Shown one piece after another: positions 18,544 to 26,955 of a stretch of 54,849 nt of DNA (its first letter is position 1; each line of letters begins with the position of its first letter). The position numbers and the translations under genes were made by a program. The notes beneath the pieces were generated by a model. It had not been told where the DNA came from. It was given only the letters and a program-made list of their open reading frames with translations, and ran no database searches. The stretch comes from Candidatus Zixiibacteriota bacterium (lineage in GTDB: Bacteria; Zixibacteria; MSB-5A5; UBA10806), in contig JAHEDG010000017.1 in the NCBI GenBank assembly GCA_024641335.1, positions 1 to 54,849 of the forward strand, given 5' to 3'.

Positions 18544-19048
18544 CTATTTCCGTCCTACCGCCGCTATGTGATCGCTCAACGGCAGCAGTGAGCGATCCTC
18601 CTCGACCATCCTGACGATTTCCAAAATCCGCCCCCGTCGTTCGGGCTTTTTCATATCGGAATCGTAATCACGAACCAGCCAGCCGGGGCCTTCGATAGCC
18701 AGAATCTTTTCGACTTTAAATCCGACCTCTTCCATCTCCGCTTCTATTTCGTCGGGATGATGGAAATAGGCGGTTGTAAAATAATCACTGTTGTTTGTCC
18801 GATGCTTCTTTCGCTTGTTCTAATTGTTTTCTCACCGGATCGATCAAACGCACTTCGTAACCTTTGCGCGCCAGGGGGCAGGAGTACATCCCCGACGCTC
18901 CGCCGATATCGAGTACTATTGCAGGAGGAGGAGGCAGGTATCGTTCCATAAGCTCCAGGGTACGAAGATATTCCAACGACGGCGTACCGCCGAATAAGCG
19001 GCCGGATTCGTCATAGCGTTCGTAATAGTTTCTTATCTCATCCATCAT
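18544..19048 (-). pseudogene. Class I SAM-dependent methyltransferase with internal deletion
   Basis: The N-terminal part (18785-19048) keeps a start, the leader DEIRNYYERYDESGRLFGG and SAM-binding motif I VLDIGGASGMYS, and then hits a stop after residue 87. In another frame, directly after the stop, the sequence reads DYFTTAYFHHPDE and continues as the C-terminal part of the same family down to 18544 (GFKVEKILAIEGPGWLV, LSDHIAAVGRK). By my recollection of the family, full members have about 260-270 residues, so roughly 110-120 codons of the catalytic middle are missing. A deletion that also shifted the frame explains this. The gene is almost certainly non-functional. Confidence 0.8.
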
Positions 19049-19101
19049 CTATTGCTTCAAGAAGCTGGATATGTTGAATTGATATTTGTTATGATAATCA
19101 C

Positions 19102-19665
19102 CTATTTAGCGATATTGCGTTTCTTTATTCGACGAATAAGCCAAATGGTTAATCCCGCCAGCACTAGTCCGCCCATGATATATTCTTCATATCTGCGGAT
19201 ATCTCCGAAAACAGCCTCGATCGCCGATCCGAAAAAGTATCCGGCGCCGGCAATCAGAACCGCCCAAACCATCCCGCTTATCGCGTTAAAGAGAACAAAG
19301 CGGCCGACTCGAATATCGCTCATTCCCAATGCGAAAGGTACCATCGTACGGGTCCCGTAAAAAAACCGAAATCCCAGCAGGAGCCATACCTGATATTTAC
19401 GAAGGTAGAAGTTTACTTTTTCTACCCGATCCTGCCATTCCGGCCGCCGGGCCAGCATCTTCTGCCCTTTTTGTTTTCCGAGATAAAAATAGAACTGGTC
19501 TCCCAGAAAACCGCCGAGGAAGGCCACCGCGCAGACGATCGGGAAATCAAGATACCCCCTGTGAGACGCGAACCCTGCCAGGATCAGAATAGTCTCCCCT
19601 TCCAGAATCGTGCCTAAAAAAACAGCGATATAACCGTAATTTTGGAGAAGCGTCTCTAGCGGCAT
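19102..19665 (-). CDS. DedA family inner-membrane protein
   Basis: This 187-residue protein has four to five hydrophobic segments. It carries the DedA (SNARE-associated/VTT) hallmarks: an E in LEGETILILAGF (about 22-33), GGFLGDQFYFYLGK, and the arginine-containing FRFFYGTRTMVPFALGM loop. DedA proteins act in lipid carrier translocation and membrane homeostasis. It precedes the methyltransferase pseudogene on the same strand by about 50 bases. Confidence 0.9.
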   Translation of the reverse strand: MPLETLLQNYGYIAVFLGTILEGETILILAGFASHRGYLDFPIVCAVAFLGGFLGDQFYFYLGKQKGQKMLARRPEWQDRVEKVNFYLRKYQVWLLLGFRFFYGTRTMVPFALGMSDIRVGRFVLFNAISGMVWAVLIAGAGYFFGSAIEAVFGDIRRYEEYIMGGLVLAGLTIWLIRRIKKRNIAK

Positions 19666-19746
19666 CCCGATTCCGCGGGCGATTTTAATTCGATCATCAT
19701 GAATATCCTTCGGAGTGAAGTAAAATCCATTATTTTATTAATTTGA

Positions 19747-20466
19747 TCACTCTCGATTATTTTCATTCTTATCGGCTATCTCCTTCATCAGCTCGGTCTG
19801 AATCTGCTGTATCTCGAGAAGTCTGCCCCACGAATGATTCATCAGCTGGTCGAATTTAATATGCAGCTGCCTGATCTCTATTTCGGCTTTCAGATTAACC
19901 TGGTAATCATGTTCGGCCCGCAGGCGATCCTTGGCCTCCTGCCGGTTCTGGCTCATCATTATTATCGGCGCCTGAAGAGCCGCCAGACAGGAGAGAATCA
20001 GGTTGAGCAGGATAAACGGATACGGATCGAATGGTCGTCGTAGCAAGACTATCGAATTAGCGGAGATCCAAATTGTCATCATAATAGCAAACAGGATAAT
20101 GAAACGCCAGCTTCCGCCGAACGAAGCGACCTTATCCGCGGTCCGCTGGCCGAAATTTTGATCTTTATCGAATTCGGGATTAATATTGCGCGCGAGAATT
20201 TCCTGCTCTCTAAGACTCTCTAATACAGCCTCTTCGATTTTACCCAAATCTCCCTTTTGCTCCTCAAGAGAATTCTCTACATACTCCATCCTGAATTTAC
20301 GCAGGCAGGAAGCGCAAATTTCATGATCCGGACCCCAGTCGGGATGCTGACCGCGAATCAGCTCCCCTACCGGCCCGTGAACCAGCTCCGCCGGGCGGCC
20401 TTCGATAACGTCCTTCGACAACCCGCATATCGGGCATTGGAAAGTTCTCTGATGATTTCTACCCAT
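19747..20466 (-). CDS. DUF1003 membrane protein with N-terminal zinc-ribbon-like domain
   Basis: The protein has 239 residues. The N-terminal third has two Cys pairs (CPIC at about 11-14 and CASC at about 52-55) that may bind zinc. The DUF1003 core follows (about 115-215) with two membrane helices and the typical NLILSCLAALQAPIIMMSQNRQ and AEHDYQVNLKAE segments. The function of DUF1003 proteins is not established. The gene stands alone on the minus strand. Confidence 0.85.
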   Translation of the reverse strand: MGRNHQRTFQCPICGLSKDVIEGRPAELVHGPVGELIRGQHPDWGPDHEICASCLRKFRMEYVENSLEEQKGDLGKIEEAVLESLREQEILARNINPEFDKDQNFGQRTADKVASFGGSWRFIILFAIMMTIWISANSIVLLRRPFDPYPFILLNLILSCLAALQAPIIMMSQNRQEAKDRLRAEHDYQVNLKAEIEIRQLHIKFDQLMNHSWGRLLEIQQIQTELMKEIADKNENNRE

Positions 20467-20549
20467 ATTTCCCCCGAGCTTATGCTCCGATGTTAATTCT
20501 ATGTTTTTAACCGTTAAATGTCAATTATCGTCTAACCGCGCGGATCGGT

Positions 20550-20575
20550 GTCGTCAGATCCCCCGACCTGACGAC
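20550..20575. repeat. Short palindrome GTCGTCAG...CTGACGAC
   Basis: An 8-bp perfect stem (20550-20557 with 20568-20575) encloses ATCCCCCGAC. Its reverse complement shares end boxes with the repeat at 18420. No T-tract follows, so it is more likely a REP element than a terminator. Confidence 0.4.
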
Positions 20576-20659
20576 TCTCCGTAATAATGGAATTTTTGGT
20601 ATGGTCAGGCCTTGATAAACCGACATTGTATCGAGCGGTTTATTTCCCGTTTACAAATA

Positions 20660-21004
20660 TCAGCTTTTATCTTTGGTATGCCGGTAGGCGATAATTCGAA
20701 TCTTCTCGAGTGTTACTAATCCCTCGCCGATCATCTTATCCAGATCGGGCAGAAACGCTTCGATCCTCTCCTGTGAATCGGCGATCTCAATTACCACGGG
20801 CAGATCCTCCGAGAGACGCAGCACTTTCGACGTGTGAATACGGCTGTTGGCGCCGAACCCCAAAAAACCCCGCAAAACCGTGGCGCCGGCCATCCCCCGT
20901 TTGCGAGCTTCCTCGACAATCGCCTCATACAACGGTTTGCCTTCGGCCTTATCGCTTTCCCCCACGAAAATACGCAATAACAACGATTCGGATGGCAGTT
21001 CCAT
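20660..21004 (-). CDS. DUF190 protein (CrcB partner)
   Basis: This 114-residue PII-like protein shows the DUF190 pattern: LRIFVGESDKAEGKPLYEAIVEEA, GATVLRGFLGFGANSRIHT and LPVVIEIADS. Genes of this family are often next to crcB, and here it starts 14 bases after crcB. A regulatory or accessory role in fluoride export is inferred from that pairing. It is cytoplasmic, with no membrane segment. Confidence 0.9.
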   Translation of the reverse strand: MELPSESLLLRIFVGESDKAEGKPLYEAIVEEARKRGMAGATVLRGFLGFGANSRIHTSKVLRLSEDLPVVIEIADSQERIEAFLPDLDKMIGEGLVTLEKIRIIAYRHTKDKS

Positions 21005-21018
21005 ATATTAATCCTCCG

Positions 21019-21396
21019 TTAAATCATCCGCCCTATAGCCGCCCCGGCAAACAGAGCGATAAATCCGAGTCCGGTCTGTCCGGCCACGTTCCCGGCGGCG
21101 TATATCCATTCGGCGGAGCGGGCCAGTTCGCCTGTCTCCAATATAAACGCGGAAAATGTAGTAAAGGCCCCCATAAAACCGACCAGAATAATCGTCCGTG
21201 TTTCACCGGATACGGGCCATCTGGTTTCGAACATCGCCCAGAGCAGACCGGCCAGAAAACATCCCGCTATATTGACAACCGCGGTTCCCCAGGGAAAGGA
21301 GGCACCGCTGAAACGATGAACCAATCCGGCCAGTCCGTAACGGGCCAGTGTCCCCAACGCTCCCGCCAACGCCAACATGCCGATCTTGTGAATCAA
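21019..21396 (-). CDS. crcB: Fluoride channel CrcB (Fluc)
   Basis: This 125-residue protein has four membrane helices, the length of a Fluc monomer. The family signatures GALGTLARYGLAG (about 15-27), WGTAVVNIAGCFLAG with the key Asn, and GFMGAFTTFSAF with the Phe-box are intact. The start is a TTG with AAAGGAGA upstream; an in-frame ATG follows at residue 7. A promoter with a perfect TTGACA lies 45-75 bases upstream. I found no fluoride riboswitch before it. Confidence 0.93.
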   Translation of the reverse strand: MIHKIGMLALAGALGTLARYGLAGLVHRFSGASFPWGTAVVNIAGCFLAGLLWAMFETRWPVSGETRTIILVGFMGAFTTFSAFILETGELARSAEWIYAAGNVAGQTGLGFIALFAGAAIGRMI

Positions 21397-21440
21397 ATCC
21401 GGAAATCTCCTTTCGCTGCGAGCCTTAAGCTTGCGCGTTT

Positions 21441-21469
21441 AGCTTAGCCGATATAGGGGAGGGTGTCAA
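21441..21469 (-). promoter_or_regulatory. Predicted promoter of crcB-DUF190
   Basis: On the minus strand TTGACA (21464-21469) is followed after 17 bases by TAAGCT (21441-21446). The -35 is perfect and the -10 poor. Confidence 0.45.
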
Positions 21470-21486
21470 TGATGAAGATCGTTATG

Positions 21487-21524
21487 GCTGGGTCACGTCC
21501 TAACGGACTACGACTCGACCGAAC
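21487..21524. repeat. Interspersed palindrome, GGGTCAC family, copy 2
   Basis: GCTGGGTCACGTCCT...GGACTACGACTCGACCGAAC has the same order of boxes as the element at 18471-18519 with a shorter core. It lies in the gap upstream of crcB. Confidence 0.4.
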
Positions 21525-21538
21525 CTTGTATGTTCACT

Positions 21539-21570
21539 TTATTGCAGGATTTAGCCAAATCCTGCAATAA
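21539..21570. repeat. Perfect 14-bp hairpin
   Basis: TTATTGCAGGATTT (21539-21552) pairs perfectly with AAATCCTGCAATAA (21557-21570) around the loop AGCC. No T-tract follows on either strand. It lies about 80 bases outside the left moxR-like repeat. It could be a small palindromic repeat or a recombination structure. Confidence 0.5.
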
Positions 21571-21646
21571 CAATCCATTCTATTGCAGCTTTCGATAATA
21601 TACTGAAATTACACAATTGCATCCGTTATAAAATTCGAGAGCGCAA

Positions 21647-21740
21647 ACCCCGGGTTCCCCTACTCCGCCACATCCCCCAGCAGCTTATCGACCACGTCCA
21701 ACGTGCCCACACCCTCGGCCTCGGCGGAAAAGGAGATGAC
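21647..21740. repeat. Left copy of the moxR 3'-end direct repeat
   Basis: This stretch repeats the last codons and the stop of moxR, in the same orientation as the intact gene copy at 23792-23881. They align from ACCCCG through the stop and about 26 codons, with a 4-base insertion (GGTT) and about seven mismatches. The two copies bracket the AT-rich cassette, as the ends of a gene-end integrated element would. Confidence 0.8.
21660..21740 (-). pseudogene. moxR C-terminal remnant (27 codons)
   Basis: On the minus strand this reads VISFSAEAEGVGTLDVVDKL, then LGDVAE and a TAG stop. It matches the C-terminus of the intact MoxR (VTSFSAEAEGVG...LLGDVEE). Two serines and a phenylalanine are encoded by different codons in the two copies (TTTTCC against TTCAGT). 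So it is probably a diverged allele and not a fresh duplication. No start or upstream moxR sequence is present. Confidence 0.75.
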
Positions 21741-21875
21741 ACTTAAGGCTTACATTATCAACAGGTTAACGTTTTCAGGCATTGGCAAGTCATTTCAATT
21801 TGATAAAAAAATCGTTCATACCACATTACTTTTTTCTTGATCTTTTTGATAGAACTGCCGTAAATATAAGTGAGT

Positions 21876-21949
21876 CCTGTTTTGGCGAAAGTCGGCTTCA
21901 TGCCGTGCGCCCCCTAAAGGGGCCTAGCCAAGACAGGGCTTATTTTTTT
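21876..21949 (+). ncRNA. Branched stem-loop with T-tract next to the HEPN gene
   Basis: CCTGTTTTGGC (21876-21886) pairs with GCCAAGACAGG (21927-21937), with one G-U wobble. It encloses two smaller hairpins, CGGC/GCCG (21893-21905) and GCCCC/GGGGC (21909-21923). On the plus strand the closing stem is followed by GCTTA and seven T (21943-21949). The wobble pairs only in the plus-strand RNA; the minus strand would have a C-A mismatch. It could be a small RNA, a terminator facing the cassette, or a DNA structure used in integration. No family was recognised. Confidence 0.4.
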
Positions 21950-21953
21950 GCAG

Positions 21954-22430
21954 TCAATTACGTTTTAGCTTATTGAGGTCTTTCAATTTTACCTCTACAT
22001 TTCCATTGCTGATTAATTTTAATGCATCAACTATAGAATTCGCATACTTGAACCCATCAGCGACATCACTTTTATTAGGATTTACATGAAATTTGGCATA
22101 ATTACTATCGTAATCTGCTTTGACTCTTTTCTTCTTTAACGCAAATAAATGCCTTCCTGCAGTCTTAATATCTTCATTATCATTTACTTCTAATAATTTA
22201 TGAACAATCTCGTGGGATTGCAATTTATACTTCTTTCTACAATTATTAACCGTATGGAAATCGAGATCAATATCGCAATACTTCAATAAATGTAACTTTG
22301 TAGTGTTAAAAACCGAATAATATATCCGGCTAATTGCTGTTCTTAGCTTAGCATCGACGATTTCGGTGTTTAGCGACTCGCCGCTTAACAATTTTGCTAA
22401 TAAAAGATACTCGTTCCAATCAAAAGTCAT
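21954..22430 (-). CDS. HEPN-domain protein, possible RNase effector
   Basis: The protein has 158 residues. The N-terminal half matches HEPN helical bundles: EYLLLAKLLS (about 7-16), then KLRTAISRIYYSVFN (about 28-42), the hallmark AxSRxYYxxF helix. Later comes LKKKRVKADYD (about 98-108), a typical R-x-x-ADYD segment. A run RKKYKLQSH (65-73) and the RH at 93-94 are candidate catalytic sites, but a canonical RxxxxH motif is not certain. HEPN proteins are often RNA-cutting toxins in toxin-antitoxin, CRISPR and abortive-infection systems. It is the last gene of a three-gene overlapping operon; its start overlaps the upstream gene by 4 bases. Base composition is much more AT-rich than the flanks. 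Confidence 0.7.
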   Translation of the reverse strand: MTFDWNEYLLLAKLLSGESLNTEIVDAKLRTAISRIYYSVFNTTKLHLLKYCDIDLDFHTVNNCRKKYKLQSHEIVHKLLEVNDNEDIKTAGRHLFALKKKRVKADYDSNYAKFHVNPNKSDVADGFKYANSIVDALKLISNGNVEVKLKDLNKLKRN

Positions 22431-23008
22431 TTGTAATCGACGTCAAAGCAAATATTATTTCTCGCAATTTCTATAATATTGGATAAATATTCTCTTTGAA
22501 ACATATCTAAACGCTCAATAGCATTATCATTACTTTCATCCGTAATTATAGTAACGGAAAGAAACTCGGAATCCATATCTTCTGGATCATTCATCAGTTC
22601 AAGTGTAAGAATATCAGACGTCTTAAAATAATTGAAAATATTAGTCGATATATAGATTAATAGATCGAGGATACCGTCGATTCTTTTCAAATAACTTTCC
22701 GTATCTTGCTTGTTTGATATTTTATATGCGGTGTTTACTTGCTGAAATTTACTTTCTATGGAAAGTATACCGAAAAAAACGCTCATTAACTCCTTTTCCC
22801 AGTTTGCTCCTTCACGTTCATAACTACCTTGAAGCACAGTAGCTAAAGCACGCCGACGAACGATTTCTGCCGAATGAAGATCAATCGATGTGCCTGAATC
22901 TACAAAATAATTAAAAGATATAGCTGTACTGGCAGTTGCGCCTATGGCAAGGGGCCATTTATTATGGTCGATATTGCTTACGGTTCTATGAGCAATTGCT
23001 TCCATCAC
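22427..23008 (-). CDS. Unknown protein of the cassette
   Basis: I do not recognise this 193-residue protein. It has no signal peptide. The N-terminal part contains a moderately hydrophobic stretch (LAIGATASTAISFNYFVDSG, about 20-39), followed by an Arg-rich helix (EIVRRRALATVL) and mostly helical sequence. The C-terminal 60 residues are acidic. Both ends overlap its neighbours by 4 bases, so it is made in step with the TIGR04255-type and HEPN-type proteins. It may be an antitoxin, regulator or adaptor for one of them; that is inferred from the gene order alone. Confidence 0.75.
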   Translation of the reverse strand: MMEAIAHRTVSNIDHNKWPLAIGATASTAISFNYFVDSGTSIDLHSAEIVRRRALATVLQGSYEREGANWEKELMSVFFGILSIESKFQQVNTAYKISNKQDTESYLKRIDGILDLLIYISTNIFNYFKTSDILTLELMNDPEDMDSEFLSVTIITDESNDNAIERLDMFQREYLSNIIEIARNNICFDVDYK

Positions 23009-23736
23009 TCAAAGTCCTTCAGTAGTTTTGGAGAAACAATATTCAAGAATGCTTTTTCGACTTCGTCGTGTGCGGTTGCGACCCAATCTATAGCCTCGCC
23101 TTCGTTTATTCCTTCCATTTTTAATATGAAATAATCAATATCTAGAGTATGGGCCATCTTGAAATCTGGATCTGGTATTGTATTTGATAATGAAATTTTA
23201 AGAAGATCGCGATTATCTTGTCTGGGAAATTGAACCCCTACTATATACGAACCAACATCAGGTCCGAAATATTCCTCATCAAACTGTGGTGTCAAGTTAA
23301 AATGCTCATCCAAATCCAGATTCGTAGTATTAAGATTTATCTTATTGATATACCTAAGTCCAATTCTTTTAAGGCGATAAGTATCACCGTTTTTTATGGT
23401 TGAATCAAAAGCCATCTTTATACAAGAGTAGAAAATATCCCAATTTTGATATGGTTTCAGCATATTTATTGTTAAAATGTCGGGGCCAATTTGAACAAGC
23501 GTTTTTTCGTCTTCTGAAAGAAATTGCTGGAGTTTTTGCTCGATTATTCTTTGTTGTATTTTGCCGTCCGCATTTTCAAGTGCAACATCTAAACGGGTTG
23601 CTATACGTTTTTTGGGGAATTTATCTTTAAGACTATTTCCCAGAGTGCCGTAAATAGTCAAATCCTCAAATGGAGTCACAAATTTAAATTCGCAGACCGC
23701 CTCAATGATAGGTGCATTTTTTAATATTATTCCCAT
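23005..23736 (-). CDS. TIGR04255-type protein
   Basis: The 243-residue product starts with ILKNAPIIEAVCEFKF, the N-terminal signature I associate with the sporadically distributed TIGR04255 family. The length and the later LKRIGLRYINKI segment also fit. The family has no established biochemical role and is found patchily across bacteria and archaea, as expected for accessory or defence genes. It is the first gene of the cassette operon. A weak promoter (TTGCGT, 16 bases, TAAATT) and an AGAGAGG site lie between it and moxR. The downstream gene overlaps by 4 bases. The identity rests on recollection of the motif. Confidence 0.7.
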   Translation of the reverse strand: MGIILKNAPIIEAVCEFKFVTPFEDLTIYGTLGNSLKDKFPKKRIATRLDVALENADGKIQQRIIEQKLQQFLSEDEKTLVQIGPDILTINMLKPYQNWDIFYSCIKMAFDSTIKNGDTYRLKRIGLRYINKINLNTTNLDLDEHFNLTPQFDEEYFGPDVGSYIVGVQFPRQDNRDLLKISLSNTIPDPDFKMAHTLDIDYFILKMEGINEGEAIDWVATAHDEVEKAFLNIVSPKLLKDFE

Positions 23737-23800
23737 AGCCTCTCTCTTCCCAATTTACCATATTTAAATCGGAACGCAAGGATTTTTCTTTACCCCGCCC

Positions 23801-24793
<993 letters not shown>

Positions 24794-24879
24794 TTATCCT
24801 CCGGGATCTGATTAGTCTGAATTATCGTCCAATTCCCTGATAACGGAAATCGCCCGGCCGTCGCCGGGGACATCTTCTT

Positions 24880-24907
24880 ATTATACGCAAAAACCGGGGA
24901 AAAGCAA
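24880..24907 (-). promoter_or_regulatory. Predicted promoter of moxR
   Basis: On the minus strand TTGCTT (24902-24907) is followed after 16 bases by a perfect TATAAT (24880-24885). It lies about 85 bases before the moxR start. Confidence 0.5.
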
Positions 24908-25009
24908 CAGGGGATGAAAGTGTTGGAAAAAATCAAAAATCAACTACCAAATGATCCGGCAACATCGGCAGTCTAAAGTAATCTATGAAAAATATTTATT
25001 TGGAATACT

Positions 25010-25699
25010 TTATCTGATCATCCTGATGAGCGTCGTTCCGTCATTTTGAATATTAAGACGGTAGCTCGATGTATCGTTGGCGTTGATAAAATCGCTGGCG
25101 AAACTATCCACCTCGGCAAACCACTTGAAATACTTGGTATCCCGGAAGAAAGTGAAAGCGTTGGTCTTTCCCCCCTCCAGAATCTCTTCATTAAAAAGCT
25201 CCCCTGATGTATTGGGAGGCAATCGTCCCAGAAAACGTCCCTCAAACTCAACTGTTTTATAACACTCTTCCGGCAGCAGTAGATATTCGCCGGCGAATTT
25301 GAATCTCAGGATCTCCCCGGAGAATCGCCACGAATCGCCGGAAAGATAGAATGAATTTTCGACCCCGGCCGAGTCTCCATACGCCGGTGTATAATTAACC
25401 CTCAACGATTTAATCGGATCGTTCATCCATTCGATCGCCAATATTCCGATGGAACGATCCTGGCCGAACGGCCGGAAATATTTCAGCTGGGATGACAGCC
25501 AGAAACAAGATTGAGCCAGAACGATTGATATTAGAGCGAGCAGCATAAATAAAATACTGGCACGCCGAGGCGGTTTATTTTTTGGATCGCCGGTATCCTG
25601 AAACCGTAATCGTTTAAATACCCTGTTCAAGAGCAGAGCGAGAATCAGGATGCCCAGAAGAAACAGAGAGACACCGATAACAGTAAGCCGCGTATCCAT
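25010..25699 (-). CDS. Unknown membrane protein
   Basis: I do not recognise this 229-residue protein. It has two predicted membrane helices (about 5-28 and 46-68) with a basic, Pro-rich loop between them. An extracytoplasmic domain of about 150 residues follows, with many aromatic residues and a beta-type pattern (FYLSGDSWRFSGEILRFKFAGEYLLL). It starts 10 bases after the bactofilin gene and so is probably co-transcribed with bactofilin and the M23 peptidase. A role in the cell envelope is inferred from that context. Confidence 0.75.
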   Translation of the reverse strand: MDTRLTVIGVSLFLLGILILALLLNRVFKRLRFQDTGDPKNKPPRRASILFMLLALISIVLAQSCFWLSSQLKYFRPFGQDRSIGILAIEWMNDPIKSLRVNYTPAYGDSAGVENSFYLSGDSWRFSGEILRFKFAGEYLLLPEECYKTVEFEGRFLGRLPPNTSGELFNEEILEGGKTNAFTFFRDTKYFKWFAEVDSFASDFINANDTSSYRLNIQNDGTTLIRMIR

Positions 25700-25709
25700 T
25701 ATTTACCGT

Positions 25710-26096
25710 TTATTTGTTGTTCGGTCTTGACGAGTCCGGGGCTATTGACCCGGATGGTCCTCCGGCCTCTTTCATTTTCGAATTGCCATGAAATATGGCG
25801 CCGTGCTCCACCAAAAGAGATTTCGACGATATATCGCCGATAACCTCCGACTTAGCCTGAAGCTCCACCTTTTCGGTGGCCACCAGATTTCCCTGAACTC
25901 GACCGCCGACCGTTATAGAGCGGGCGCGAATCTCCGCTTTGACCATGCCTGTTGAACCGACAGTTACCGAATCATTGGAAACCAGTTTGCCGGTCACCGT
26001 ACCATCAATCCTGGTCGAACCCTCGATATTGATATCACCTTCTATTTTGGTTCCTTTGCCTATTATGGTGCCCATTTCGCCTTTGTTACCGTTCAT
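25710..26096 (-). CDS. Bactofilin
   Basis: This 128-residue protein belongs to the bactofilin (DUF583) family of self-polymerising cytoskeletal proteins. The right-handed beta-helix core (about 8-105) shows repeats such as GTKIEGDINIEGSTRIDGTVTG and GRVQGNLVATEKVEL. The tail is disordered. I chose the ATG at 26096, with GAGGGAG just upstream; a TTG 15 bases earlier is possible. Bactofilins often work with M23 peptidases to shape the cell wall, and the upstream gene here is one. Confidence 0.93.
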   Translation of the reverse strand: MNGNKGEMGTIIGKGTKIEGDINIEGSTRIDGTVTGKLVSNDSVTVGSTGMVKAEIRARSITVGGRVQGNLVATEKVELQAKSEVIGDISSKSLLVEHGAIFHGNSKMKEAGGPSGSIAPDSSRPNNK

Positions 26097-26142
26097 CGCT
26101 CCCTCTTTCAAACTTAGCAGGTTTATTCTCTTTAGATACCTA

Positions 26143-26955
26143 TCAATCCAGATACGCGGCCGGATCGACCGAAACGCCGTCTTTCCTGATCTCGTAGTGC
26201 AGATGAGGAGCCGACGAGTGGCCGGTATTGCCCGACAACGCTATTACATCTCCTTTTAAGACTTCCTGCCCCTTTTCGACAAGTAATTTTTCGTTGTGAC
26301 CGTAATGAGTTTGGAAGCCGTTGCCATGATTTAGTATTACCAGGTTCCCCAGGTTTTTATCCCAACCGGCAAAAATGACCACGCCGGAGGCCGTCGCTTT
26401 TACGGCTGTTCCCTTCTTCACCGCGAAATCCATGCCGGAATGTTTATCCGGTTTACTTTCTTCGCCCTTCTCATACGGTCTGGTGATCCAGCCGTAAAGA
26501 GGTCTGCCCGCCGGAATTCGCTCTCTGGCCAGCTCTTCGGGAGAAAGAGGAATCCTTAATGTGTCGTCGGATAAAGAGCTCTGCTCGTAATTAAAAGCGC
26601 TCTCCTCGTCCTCGAACGATTGCAGATCGACCTGCGGAGGACCATCGAAATCCTCCAGATCGACACCGGCCATACTGGCCAGCTGGGCGGTCAGCTCCCG
26701 ATTTTTCTTGAGGCTTTCTTCTATGTCGACAACCCTGGCCAAATAACCCCTCAAATTATGATTCTCATTTTCCAGCATAACCGCTTTGGCCGCTGTCAAT
26801 GAAAGCCGGGAATAAAATACAGTCAAAACCACCAGGGATACCAGCCAGAGAATCAAGACGGCTCCCAGAATCTTCACCAGGGTTATCGGATATGTTCTGG
26901 AATATGCCCTGTCGCTCCCCTCGGGGACCACCATCAATGTTACTCGTCTGCTCAA
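26143..26955 (-). CDS. Membrane-anchored M23 family metallopeptidase
   Basis: The protein has 270 residues. One membrane helix (about 25-48) is followed by a coiled coil (about 52-95), an acidic linker and the M23 LytM domain (about 155-270). Metal ligands are visible: the first His and Asp in HSGMDFAV and the HxH of APHLHYEI. Such enzymes cut peptide cross-links of peptidoglycan in the periplasm. The start is a TTG that overlaps the parB stop (TTGA). Being next to bactofilin suggests a cell-shape module. Confidence 0.93.
   Translation of the reverse strand: MSRRVTLMVVPEGSDRAYSRTYPITLVKILGAVLILWLVSLVVLTVFYSRLSLTAAKAVMLENENHNLRGYLARVVDIEESLKKNRELTAQLASMAGVDLEDFDGPPQVDLQSFEDEESAFNYEQSSLSDDTLRIPLSPEELARERIPAGRPLYGWITRPYEKGEESKPDKHSGMDFAVKKGTAVKATASGVVIFAGWDKNLGNLVILNHGNGFQTHYGHNEKLLVEKGQEVLKGDVIALSGNTGHSSAPHLHYEIRKDGVSVDPAAYLD

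Larger units (their letters stand above)
21657..23797. mobile_element. Candidate integrated cassette between moxR 3'-end repeats
   Basis: About 2.1 kb of AT-rich DNA with three overlapping genes lies between two copies of the moxR 3' end. The intact moxR keeps a complete C-terminus at the right border. The left border carries the leftover 3' end. No integrase or transposase is present, so mobilisation in trans or homologous replacement are both possible. Borders are set by the repeats. Confidence 0.5.

Noticed and set aside
21397-21480. Fluoride riboswitch before crcB
   Set aside because: The leader shows no match to the conserved start or pseudoknot pattern of the crcB motif RNA.
21876-21937. 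Integron attC site for the branched structure
   Set aside because: The arms do not end in the GTTRRRY and RYYYAAC core boxes, and no integron integrase is near.
21782-21976. 64-codon plus-strand frame through the branched structure
   Set aside because: It runs through the stem-loop and T-tract and into the HEPN gene end; the composition is not protein-like.
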